Origin: Arachnopeziza araneosa
Taxonomy: Eukaryota > Ascomycota > Leotiomycetes > Helotiales > Arachnopezizaceae
Assembly: GCA_003988855.1 (NCBI GenBank)
Contig: QYAI01000044.1
Location: forward strand, 124,001 to 188,000
Reading direction: 5' to 3'
DNA: 64,000 bases
The translations under genes and the position numbers were made by a program. Below, in pieces: positions 1-8,572 of the stretch. The notes beneath the pieces were generated by a model that was not told the origin of the DNA, ran no database searches, and saw only the letters and a program-made list of their open reading frames with translations. The stretch's first letter is position 1. Every line of letters begins with the position of its first letter.

Positions 1-1
1 T

Positions 2-487
2 CAACTCGACAGGGCCCTTGAATTGCTCCTCTTTGACAGCAATTTTGGATGCACAGGCAAGCTTCACATCAACATTGCTATGTCGTGCAGAAAGTAGTAC
101 CATATTCAAATGGCGACTAGCACAGGACTTGTTTCGTCCGCAATCATAAACACAAGTGCAAATTCAACGTCAACCGCACTTGTAGCGCCCAGCTCTACTT
201 CAGCGCCAATTTCTTCAGTCAAGCCGGGACTTCCGACAGGCGCCAAGATTGGGATCGGTTTGGGAGTTCCTCTTAGCCTTATACTCCTCATTGCCGTAAT
301 ATTCGCTAGTTGGAAGCGGTGGTCATTAAACGAGACGGATATGCACCCTTGGCAGACAGAGCTACCACAAGGTGGTCATCATGGGAAGTCCGAACTGAGA
401 GGAGAAGGGAATCACCCCGTTGAGGTACCAACGCAGGAGCGACCCGGCGAACTTATGGCCAATCACCCACCTGTGGAACTGGCATGA
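2..487 (+). CDS. 3' part of a single-pass membrane protein (5' end outside window)
   Basis: The last exon reads from about 110 to the stop at 485-487. It encodes a Ser/Thr-rich stretch, one strongly hydrophobic segment (IGLGVPLSLILLIAVIFA, about residues 47-64 of the visible frame) followed by basic residues, then a hydrophilic cytoplasmic tail of about 60 residues. This layout (Ser/Thr-rich stalk, one membrane span, short tail) is typical of fungal cell-surface proteins such as Mid2/WSC-like sensors and the Cys-rich family seen again at 12824. Upstream of 110 another frame (starting at base 3) is open with residues NSTGPLNCSSLTA, which looks like an ectodomain, so an intron or frame change near 90-110 probably joins them. 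The ATG at 110 is therefore likely internal. The start and true exon border cannot be settled, and no function beyond membrane anchoring can be claimed. Confidence 0.55.
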
Positions 488-1287
488 AGTCTAATTCGAG
501 TATTCGTTGGATGGTGGCTTTCTTCGAGGGAAAAAACCAAGGTTGAGGATACTAATGCACAATGGAGATAATTTCGGGAGATGATCCTTACTAGCTGAAA
601 CCTTTCGTTACTCTCGAACGGAAGAAGAAGTTAGCGGCAACGACACATGCTTGATGAAAAGGCAGGTACAGGAAGCTCCAGCTAGGAAACGTATGAAATT
701 TTTGGTCTAAAGAAAAAAGGGAATTGGGCGTATCGTGTATAATTGAGCTTTCATTTTTCGTTTTATACCCTTGCATGATGTTGATGAAGAGCATGAACAG
801 TGGAGGGATTTGAAATTCGTTGCTGTCTGTCAAAAAGGAAACGGGGTGTTAAGAGCAGTTTTCTACTTAGATAAAACACTAATGGAAAGGCATATTTCGT
901 TGCATATCTTCTGATCTCTTTCAAGTTCATGTTGTGGAGAGAGCACAAGGAAAACGACTTCAACTGAGGCTGCTGAGTCTTAGCAGGCTCAAAGCAAAAG
1001 GACTGGAGGCTTCAAGGGGATCGATCGAGGAATAGTGGGGAGGAGTGGCCTAGAATTAGGAGTTGACATAGTGTCTTATATGCGTGGTGATCACAGCATC
1101 ATGCTCTAGGTTTTGTGACTGTTTGTAATCTCATATGGTTCTGTTTTTAAATGAAACGAATAAATTGACGACTAAAAAGCTTTGTATCTCAGAGGCGTGA
1201 AAAGAGTGTGGATATTCGTAGTAAACCAACGATCCTCCCAACCAAACGTCAACATACATACACATCGTTTTCCCATCCCATCTCATC
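488..1287. other. Intergenic DNA, nothing recognised
   Basis: AT-rich stretch between the 3' end of the first gene and the small membrane-protein locus. Only short overlapping open frames below 80 codons occur, with no conserved motif, splice pattern or RNA gene that I can see. Confidence 0.5.
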
Positions 1288-1791
1288 TCACATCCCCTCA
1301 CCCGGCCTGAGTAGCCTAATAATAGTCGCCTTTATTCCTTTCCCAATAAGTTTTTCTCTATCCTCCACAACCCTAACAAAACCCCTCTCTTTCCCATCAC
1401 CCAACCATTTCCTAAGCAACGCCTCAACCCCCAATCCCATCACGGCCCCAATCACCGGGATTGCAAATACAAACCCAGCAAGCACAAAAACCACTTAAGG
1501 AAGGAACTGAAACAAACAACTACTAATTGTGCTCAAATCCATAAATTCTGTCATAATCTCCACTGTTGTCAATACTGGTATCGCTGTCACAACAACTCTA
1601 AACGCTATTTTTTTCATCTTGTTGCTTGTTCGAACGTAAGCCAATGGGAAGGCGATTAAAGTAAGGATAAGAAGAACAAGCCCCATAATGCCGTAAGGAG
1701 AGTAGAAATGGTTCCTATTCCCCTCACCCAGGAAGCCGAGGGCGAGGGTTCCCCCATAGCTGGGAGAAAGAGGAGGAGAGCGAGAGACCAT
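1288..1791 (-). pseudogene. Small polytopic membrane protein interrupted by an in-frame TAA
   Basis: Two open stretches lie in the same minus-strand frame and are separated by exactly one stop codon (TAA at 1497-1495). The first (from ATG 1791) has 98 residues with two hydrophobic segments (GIMGLVLLILTLIAFPLAYV and VVVTAIPVLTTVEIM). The second continues immediately with a third (VVFVLAGFVFAIPVIGAVMG) and ends at 1288. Read together they would give a protein of about 167 residues with three membrane spans. I looked for an intron that would remove the stop: the phase-compatible GTAG...TTAAG option is only 30 nt, too short for a normal fungal intron, and a longer GTGAGG...TTAAG option would delete two membrane segments. 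The locus is thus a recent pseudogene, a readthrough case, or an error in the sequence. Family not recognised. Confidence 0.4.
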
Positions 1792-1799
1792 TGGATTTT

Positions 1800-2211
1800 G
1801 GATGTTGAGGGGAGAGAGTTTGTGCGTCCTGTTATGTGGGCGATGTTGCGGAGGGAGTTGAGTGATATGATTGTGGGATTATGAGGACGTAGGCGAGGGA
1901 TGCGAATCCAACTTTTAGATTGTGATTAGTTTTAGTTAGAGGAAAGGAGGGAGGGAAGAATGGTATCTTTCTTCAAACTAGTTCTCTCAGAACTCCTTGT
2001 ATGGCCCGCTTCTTGCTCGGTAAACAAGTCTTAATAGTCTCTTGAATTGATTTCATGCAGGGAAGGGTGGAAGAGCAAATTTCCGCACCGGCATGCCAGC
2101 TGGGAAGGATATATGATGGATCACGTTGAGAGCACTACATACAGTAAGGCCTGTAATCGACATATCTTGAACAGACGAATTTGACGAGATATTTTCTCCA
2201 TCCTTCATTGA
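1800..2211. other. Intergenic DNA, nothing recognised
   Basis: About 0.4 kb between the small membrane-protein locus and the 3' end of the beta-lactamase-like gene. No open frame, repeat or RNA gene stands out. It probably carries the promoter of the former and the 3' UTR of the latter. Confidence 0.4.
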
Positions 2212-3444
2212 TCACGACGCATTCTCTTTCTTCCATTCAGCGCGCTTGCGATAGATGTCATGACGGAAAGTCTGCTTAAGCGCTTCGATAGTCTCGCCGT
2301 CAACTGGCAGTGAAGATTGAATGGCACCGACGCCGCATAGATCGTTCTTGCGATCAATAAACCAGGCAAAGGTCAGCCCACCACCCCAAGTGAGCGTTTT
2401 CTCGCCATACCATCCATCGACATCCTGCAAGGTAAGGAGGCCACCCAGTCCATGGCCTGCCTTTGAGCCTGGCGTAACGCCAACTCTGAAGAAGACACCA
2501 CCGGGACCAGCGAGCGCGGCTTGATGACCTGCGGTAGCCTCTGGACTGAGGTGGTGCTCGAACATGTCGTTGACTGTGGCTGGTTTGAGGATCTTGCCAT
2601 CGTTTACTAGCAGAGAATGCATCACTCTGATGTAGTCTGGAGCTGTCATGAACAGGCCATGGCCTCCGAAATCGCCTTTTGTGGCTTTGTTCATGTCACC
2701 ATTCCCACCTAACACGGCGTGACCAACACCATCAGGGTCGTTGGGATTCAAATCCACGAGGCGTGCACGTAGATCTTCACGAGTGACCGGAAAGAACTGG
2801 GCATCACTGATACCAAGAGGGCCAAAGATGCGCTCTTGCATACGCTCACAGAGAGTCTTGCCTGTCACACGCTCTACGATTCGGCCAGCCCAGTCTAGCC
2901 CTGGCCCATACATCCAACTCGATCCAGGTTGGAAGCCCAGTGGATAGCTGTATAATTCCTCGACCAGCATCTTGCTGTTCTCATCATAGCCTTTGCCATG
3001 TGGAGTGAACTTCTCGCGCCACCGACCGATGGGTGGATCGAGAAAATAATAGGGAGTTCCGGCACTGTGCGTGAGCAGCATCTCAAGCGTAACAGGGCGA
3101 GCTTGCGGCTCAAGAAGAGGTGTACCGTCCTCGGAGAACCCAGTGAGGATCTGTTTAGCAGCAAGTTCAGGCGCAATGGATGACAGGTCACCCTTCAATG
3201 AAAGCAGCCCGTCATCGACACACTGCAACGCAGCAATCGTAGCCATAAGTTTGGAAGCCGAGGCGAGGTATAATACATCGTCAAGTTGATGAGGTCGCTT
3301 CTCACCAGACAGGAGAGTGCGTTCGCCAATCGTCTTTTCATAGATGAAGTAGCCCTTAGCATCAGTGGCGCAGATGATGGCACCATTGATCTTGCCAGCA
3401 TCGATGGCCGTCTGGAATTCGATCTCGATCTTTCCATCAGCCAT
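2212..3444 (-). CDS. Beta-lactamase/transpeptidase-like serine hydrolase (class C family)
   Basis: Single-exon gene of 410 residues. The family (PF00144: class C beta-lactamases, EstB esterases, fungal LovD-type acyltransferases) uses a serine nucleophile to hydrolyse or transfer acyl groups. The SxxK motif is visible as S62-A-S-K65, followed by a helix. The second active-site element is Y179 in a YGPG context, and a WGGG motif near the C-terminus (about residue 362) corresponds to the third conserved box. The frame is open for another 42 codons upstream, but the residues there look non-coding and the ATG at 3444 (MADGKIEIEF) starts directly before the conserved fold, so I chose it. No signal peptide, so probably cytosolic. 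The natural substrate cannot be read from the sequence; resemblance to fungal secondary-metabolite acyltransferases is generic and there is no cluster around it. Confidence 0.85.
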   Translation of the reverse strand: MADGKIEIEFQTAIDAGKINGAIICATDAKGYFIYEKTIGERTLLSGEKRPHQLDDVLYLASASKLMATIAALQCVDDGLLSLKGDLSSIAPELAAKQILTGFSEDGTPLLEPQARPVTLEMLLTHSAGTPYYFLDPPIGRWREKFTPHGKGYDENSKMLVEELYSYPLGFQPGSSWMYGPGLDWAGRIVERVTGKTLCERMQERIFGPLGISDAQFFPVTREDLRARLVDLNPNDPDGVGHAVLGGNGDMNKATKGDFGGHGLFMTAPDYIRVMHSLLVNDGKILKPATVNDMFEHHLSPEATAGHQAALAGPGGVFFRVGVTPGSKAGHGLGGLLTLQDVDGWYGEKTLTWGGGLTFAWFIDRKNDLCGVGAIQSSLPVDGETIEALKQTFRHDIYRKRAEWKKENAS

Positions 3445-4023
3445 AGTAAATGAGTCACAGTAGATAATCAATTGATATGGCTTGAACACATAATGTGTAA
3501 GATGTTGAGGCGGGAAACTTTGCAGTTGGGTTGAATTTATCGCTTCACAGCCATTGCTGCTGCTAAGCACTAGGAATTCGGATCAACTCTCCACCCGCAG
3601 AGCCGCTCAATGGCTGCCTACTACATAGTGAGTTCTAAACACAGAAAATTTTCATACGAACAAAGATTCAAATTTCACAACTAGTCCAGTCTGGCAACAT
3701 GTTTCAAGAGAAGACCTGCGCAGCCGCCTGATTAGGTAGCTATCAGGCTCAGCATTTCCCAATTCCTGCCGTATCAGCAATTGAGATCATTGCAGGTCTT
3801 TCCAAGCAAGGATTTAGAAGGGTATCCTGAATAAACTAGAAATCAGATACTTTCCTTTGCTCAAAAAGGAATACCAGACGCAGAGTAAGCGCGACTATGT
3901 CAATATCTCACCAGACATTTTAACCCTCCTTGGACTGTCACCTACCAAACGATAACTTCTCCAACCAGCCTGACCAAAGACGAGGTCTGCCTTCTGACAT
4001 GGGCACGGTCGGAACTAAGTTAA
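3445..4023. promoter_or_regulatory. Divergent intergenic region between hydrolase and F-box genes
   Basis: About 580 bp separate two start codons on opposite strands (ATG 3444 minus and ATG 4024 plus), so this stretch must hold both promoters. I see no clear TATA box or recognisable operator. Assignment rests on gene orientation only. Confidence 0.45.
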
Positions 4024-4968
4024 ATGACGATCCAACCTCAATCGCTCCAAAAACATTGTTCACTTGACAATGGCGGCCTCAAGAGAGGTCTCCCAACCGC
4101 TGAATGCTCTCCTCGCCTTTCGAGTATTGGGATTTTAGAAGGCCTTCCACTTGAGATCATCCATTCGATTTTTAACACGCTTGATCTACAGAGTCTAACG
4201 GACTTCAGAGCCATCAGCTGGGGCGCTCGTGCACACGTTGACGATTCCACACCCTACAAGGAAATAATCCAACATGCACCAGATGCATTACGTGCGTTGC
4301 TCTCCACGCATATGACAGTCTATTTCACATCCCAGGATATTTCTGCCGCACTCTTCAGTCAGTCCTGCTTTGGATGTGGCCAATTTGGACCATTCCTCGA
4401 CCTATTTTCTGGTCGTCGATGCTGCATCACCTGTGTAGCTTCGTCTGATGATTTGGGCTCCAATACAGCGTCCTCGGCAAAGAGGGAATTCAATCTGAGT
4501 ATGAAGAAGATGCGCACATTACCGACGCTATTGAGCATACCAGGACAATACACTGAGAAAGGAAAAATACACCGTAGACGATTGTCGTTAGTACGTCTAA
4601 TGCCAGCTCTTGTAGCGAAATCTCTCCAGGAGGATGAGTGGCATGCCTCGTACTGGAGATTGGCACGGCCCTTTCCGCAATTACCACCGGTTCCTCCACC
4701 TTCTCTACCCATCCACACGCTCAACGGACTGGATAAGAAAAACGAGAACCCACATCGGTATATGGCAGTGATCAGACTTCCCTTTCTGGATAGACGGACT
4801 GGAGATATCGATTGGGGAGTTTCATGTCATCTCGGGCCTCGAGACAAGAGAAGAGGATATCAGTGTCGGAATACTGTCTATTCTGCGGCTGGATACATGG
4901 CACACTTTCAGAAGTGTGAGTTGTCTCACTTAAGGAGAAAGGTAATTTTGAACTCTTTGGCTGAGTGA
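4024..4968 (+). CDS. F-box domain protein with Cys-rich segment
   Basis: A 314-residue protein. Residues about 38-80 form an F-box (LEGLPLEIIHSIFNTLDL, then LTDFRAISWGAR), the domain that binds Skp1 and recruits substrates to SCF ubiquitin ligases. Residues about 114-137 hold paired cysteines (CFGCGQFGPF then RRCCITC), a pattern that follows the F-box in many Pezizomycotina F-box proteins and may bind a metal. The C-terminal part contains a second group of Cys/His residues near KCELSH. No repeat domain (LRR, WD40) is present to name a substrate. The gene is convergent with the next one, with only about 100 bp between stop codons. Single exon; start chosen as first ATG. Function beyond SCF substrate adaptor is unknown. 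Confidence 0.75.
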   Translation: MTIQPQSLQKHCSLDNGGLKRGLPTAECSPRLSSIGILEGLPLEIIHSIFNTLDLQSLTDFRAISWGARAHVDDSTPYKEIIQHAPDALRALLSTHMTVYFTSQDISAALFSQSCFGCGQFGPFLDLFSGRRCCITCVASSDDLGSNTASSAKREFNLSMKKMRTLPTLLSIPGQYTEKGKIHRRRLSLVRLMPALVAKSLQEDEWHASYWRLARPFPQLPPVPPPSLPIHTLNGLDKKNENPHRYMAVIRLPFLDRRTGDIDWGVSCHLGPRDKRRGYQCRNTVYSAAGYMAHFQKCELSHLRRKVILNSLAE

Positions 4969-5065
4969 GTGCATTCATGGCTATGCAGCCGGTAAGGCAT
5001 CTGTTCATTAGATCAAACCAATAAGCTCAGATCTTTTTACATAGCTTCGTTTCGAGATACAATTA

Positions 5066-8000
5066 CTATCTTGGATGAGATAATATGAGAACATCTTTGG
5101 CCGGCCAAGTTTCAATCTGCTTCTCTCTCAAACGGTCCATTTTTGGTCCAAACATTCTGCTCATAGCCCCCAGCCTTGATCGCGTCTTCTCTGGAATGGA
5201 GCTCTTCGAGATATAAAGTCTTGTGAGTGGAGAGCCTGGTTGTTGAACCACTCTTGCTTGCAGGCCAGTCTCGGGTTTTCCAATCCAGTATAGACTGTTG
5301 ACCTCTAGGTCCCACGCTTGTGGTGAAAAGACGATGGGTTCTTTGAGATGGCGGGATTGCTGTACAGCTGTTTCGAGTGATGGACAATGCCAAGGTTGTG
5401 TCTGCTGGCACTTGTGCTCTTCGGATTCGAAGCAAAGATTGGTCATGCATGCAAAAGTAGCACAGTCCTCGGAATCCTGGAGAATCTTCGCCCACAGGCT
5501 AGAATTCTCGCATGGCACAGGTAGACACATCGAGATTGGGTTCCCAGCAGCAGAATCCTGCGGGCACGCAATCAAAAAGGTTTTGTGGTCTCGATCGATG
5601 CCTGTATCACGAAGAACAAGCAAGATATGCCTTATGAGCCTCTTGGTCAGGACCTGCAAGTCTTGAAAATTTGGTAGGTCACATAGCTCATCATACCACT
5701 GCTTCAGGTTCTGACCGCCTTGCTCTAATGCTGGGACAATCCCTCGTTCTTGTAATTTTTTCCAATCAGGCGGCAAGGCAAGATTCTCTGCAAACGTTTC
5801 CATTGTATCAGCCAACAACAACCGGAGCGGCACTCTTCGTGCAACGCCCGTACACGCGCTCACTTGAAGACCCCACGGTCTATCTAATTCTCTGAACGGT
5901 AATTCTTCCGCAATCAGACTTAAGTGTTGCCGTTTCCAGCTATTCCCTGGATGCCATGCCCACGTTTTGTTGAATTGCAATTGTCCACCAGCGAATTGTT
6001 GACCTATCACCGCCACTCCGGCTTGAAACTCGGTATATTGCCAATAATCAGCAGTTGTAGCCAAGTTCTTCAGTGAGCCCATGAATGAAGACCATCTCTC
6101 TATTTTGTTTGTTTGACAAGCCCCGTTGATCGTGACGCCCCCTGCAATTAAGACCTTCTCTGTGGGGCTGAAATGGACGTTGAAGCTATGACGTGGTTCG
6201 ACGCTGTTGCTCCAATGTAGTACATAGTTGTCATCTTCTGATGGTGTGATAACTCCGCCGCCTATTATGATAGATGTCAAGCTTTGTGTCTCTGCCGTCG
6301 TACCGCTTGTAACGAATTGACCTGGACCCCACGTATCAACTAACCCCTCTGGAGAGGCCAGTAAGTCATATCTCATTTTAGGCTTCGCATTCGAGAGTTC
6401 GCCTCCCCTGAAAACCAGCACAGGATTCTGGAGCATGTCGTCGAAGCACGTGAGTCGATATAAAGAGGCCGTTATACGTGGCGGATTCTTTTCTGTGTTT
6501 TGAGTGCCGAATAGTCGTATGGTGTGTAAAGGAGTATCAAGGAAGAACGGCTGGATGGGGCCGACATGAGCCTTGACATAAGAGGAGAAAGCTATGCTAA
6601 GAAATTGGAGCGATAATGATAGATAATCCAATATTCCGTCCAATGTCAACTCAAAAGAAGACACTGTGGTTTTGTCAAAAATTATTCCTGCAGTGTTCAA
6701 GATCTCTTGCATCAGGTATTTTTTTGGTTGTCCCCCAAGCTCAAAATGCTCTACAAGAAACAGGAATCTCTCATATAGATTTGACACTGCTGCCACTTTT
6801 ATCTCGCAGAGTTCAATCACTTCACGAGCTAAAATGACAGAGTTGAACTTCAGAATTGTAAAGGAATCGCAACAAATCCCACTCTTTTGGGCATATGCAA
6901 TACCGCTGCACAACCCCTTTAAAGCGTGGAGGATGGATCTGCTCTGACTAAGGAAGCTCTCCGGTGTACTGAGGATGCTGCTTGATGGATAGACTAAGAG
7001 AAACGATATTGATGCCGTGAGCACGCCATTTTCTTTCAAGAATTGTACCGTGGTGAGCGGTATACCTAAATCTCCAGTACTGGGAAGAACTCCGGCAATG
7101 CCGCAGAACTCTTCAATATATGTCAAGCTCTCATTTACAGATGCCCACGATATTTGGGGTTCTTTCGCATCCTTGATTGCTAATCCAGAGATGGATCCGA
7201 AATCTTGTTGAATTTGATGCCCGCCCAAATGAACACAGAAAGCTTCATGATGATTGGGAATAATGGCTTCTCCTCCAGGTATTCTAGGCTCGAAATAAAT
7301 CCAGGGTGATTCAAAATGCTCGTCTATCAGTAATGTAGCGATTTCTTCTGTGTTATAGCCGTGATCACGAAGCTCTTGGAGCCATGCGAAATCTCCTTGG
7401 GCTACAGAACCAAAGTGCTCATTCAATAACCTCTCAACATCTTCAACTATACCAGTACCCAGAACTGATTGAAGTCTTTGATCAGAAATATTAGAATTCG
7501 ACGATTTTTTTAGCTTATGCTCTGAAGAACTTGGTCCTTCCAAGCTCAGCTTCCTGCGCTTGTTAGCCCTGTCTTCGCTGACAGGCGGTCCAGTCTGGTT
7601 GTGGATCGTATTGACCTGAGCTTTTGTCGTATCATTGCTTACGCTTGCCCAGCTGAACTCCGTCATATCCTTTCCGCACATACCACATAAACCCATGAAC
7701 TGGACGCTATGCGGACATTCCTCCTTTGATTGTCCTTGATTCTGGGATGACGACGCCTGATTCGCCACGATAAAGTCCTGCCTACCATGGCGATCTTCCC
7801 TGAGCACTGCCGCTTGACGTTGAATGGTAGACCGATTAAGAGCTTCCAAAAATTCAGGCTTGGATTGTAGCACTTCTGAAGCTTCTACAAAGGTTGCCCA
7901 TCTTCGATTTCTCTTACCCCTCTCCGGCCACTCTGCCTCTTCTTTGATCACCGTGACTTCGTAGAAACAGTAGGGCGAGTTAGGTATCACCAGTTGTTTT

Positions 8001-8260
8001 GCTGAATCCTCAACTCTGACAGTGCCGAGATCGTAGTCGGCATTAGGAACCATTCCAGCCTCCTCCGATGCTTCGCCAAGAGTAGCATCAGTGGAGCTCT
8101 CCCGTCCAGCCACTGGAAGAAGCCAGCCATCTCCTTGAGCTGACCGGGTCAACAAGACACGAGTTTGATCCTCGTTCAGCGCAATGACCCTAGCTACCAA
8201 AAGGTTTCCAGAATCACTGTAGCCTAGTGTAGAGACGTAAGCGAGCTCGTGCTCAGTCAT
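5066..8260 (-). CDS. Large Nudix-like fusion protein with Fcp1-N-terminus-like motif
   Basis: An uninterrupted 1064-residue frame. Residues 1-150 look like a Nudix fold: LLTRSAQGDGWLLPVAG precedes a Nudix box at about 52-70, in which the three metal-binding acidic positions are kept (E63, E66, E67, then G69) but the usual Arg is Gly and the loop is shorter, so activity is uncertain. Residues about 181-232 (CPHSVQFMGLCGMCGKDMTE, then VNTIHNQTGPPVSED) closely resemble the segment near the start of the RNA polymerase II CTD phosphatase Fcp1; the phosphatase (DxDxT) and BRCT parts are absent. Residues 288-325 (DFAWLQELRDHGYNTEEIA, then SPWIYFEP) match a short helical module common in Pezizomycotina proteins of unknown function. 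The remaining roughly 700 residues (GPGQF, IIIGGGVITP, WRAHPG-like Trp-rich stretches) form a conserved-looking but unnamed fungal region. No membrane span or signal peptide. Confidence 0.7.
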   Translation of the reverse strand: MTEHELAYVSTLGYSDSGNLLVARVIALNEDQTRVLLTRSAQGDGWLLPVAGRESSTDATLGEASEEAGMVPNADYDLGTVRVEDSAKQLVIPNSPYCFYEVTVIKEEAEWPERGKRNRRWATFVEASEVLQSKPEFLEALNRSTIQRQAAVLREDRHGRQDFIVANQASSSQNQGQSKEECPHSVQFMGLCGMCGKDMTEFSWASVSNDTTKAQVNTIHNQTGPPVSEDRANKRRKLSLEGPSSSEHKLKKSSNSNISDQRLQSVLGTGIVEDVERLLNEHFGSVAQGDFAWLQELRDHGYNTEEIATLLIDEHFESPWIYFEPRIPGGEAIIPNHHEAFCVHLGGHQIQQDFGSISGLAIKDAKEPQISWASVNESLTYIEEFCGIAGVLPSTGDLGIPLTTVQFLKENGVLTASISFLLVYPSSSILSTPESFLSQSRSILHALKGLCSGIAYAQKSGICCDSFTILKFNSVILAREVIELCEIKVAAVSNLYERFLFLVEHFELGGQPKKYLMQEILNTAGIIFDKTTVSSFELTLDGILDYLSLSLQFLSIAFSSYVKAHVGPIQPFFLDTPLHTIRLFGTQNTEKNPPRITASLYRLTCFDDMLQNPVLVFRGGELSNAKPKMRYDLLASPEGLVDTWGPGQFVTSGTTAETQSLTSIIIGGGVITPSEDDNYVLHWSNSVEPRHSFNVHFSPTEKVLIAGGVTINGACQTNKIERWSSFMGSLKNLATTADYWQYTEFQAGVAVIGQQFAGGQLQFNKTWAWHPGNSWKRQHLSLIAEELPFRELDRPWGLQVSACTGVARRVPLRLLLADTMETFAENLALPPDWKKLQERGIVPALEQGGQNLKQWYDELCDLPNFQDLQVLTKRLIRHILLVLRDTGIDRDHKTFLIACPQDSAAGNPISMCLPVPCENSSLWAKILQDSEDCATFACMTNLCFESEEHKCQQTQPWHCPSLETAVQQSRHLKEPIVFSPQAWDLEVNSLYWIGKPETGLQARVVQQPGSPLTRLYISKSSIPEKTRSRLGAMSRMFGPKMDRLREKQIETWPAKDVLILSHPR

Positions 8261-8572
8261 AAGTTGAAAGAGAAGAGAACATTCGTAGATTTCCTACTTA
8301 GCTGAGGACTTACCCTTGGTATTCTTACTTGAGCGACTCTCCATCGACCGATTTGATGCCATAGCGCTGTTCGCCTCAAAATAATTATGTGCAAAAGCTT
8401 CGTGCGATGTAGTAAGATGTCCATGCCTAATTAACCAAATTCCGAACAGCGGCATCTTGTATGACTAATCAATGAGACTTTCGTCGCTATCGCAAGTTCC
8501 ATTGGGCAGCAAAGATTCGGTCCTAAGCTAATTCATTTCTAAAGTGCCATTTGATATTGACGCCTATCCATT
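8261..8572. other. Short intergenic region upstream of the Nudix-like gene
   Basis: About 310 bp between the start of the Nudix-like gene and the stop of the acyl-CoA synthetase, both on the minus strand. A small upstream frame MASNRSMES with a GTAAGT donor near 8314 could be a leader exon, but I found no acceptor in the right phase, so it was not joined. Confidence 0.3.

Noticed and set aside
3445..3570. Upstream start (3570) for the beta-lactamase-like protein
   Set aside because: The extra 42 residues have no similarity to the fold, and the ATG at 3444 is at the expected place.
8300..8360. Possible leader exon (MASNRSMES) for the Nudix-like gene
   Set aside because: A GTAAGT donor exists but no acceptor in the right phase before 8260.
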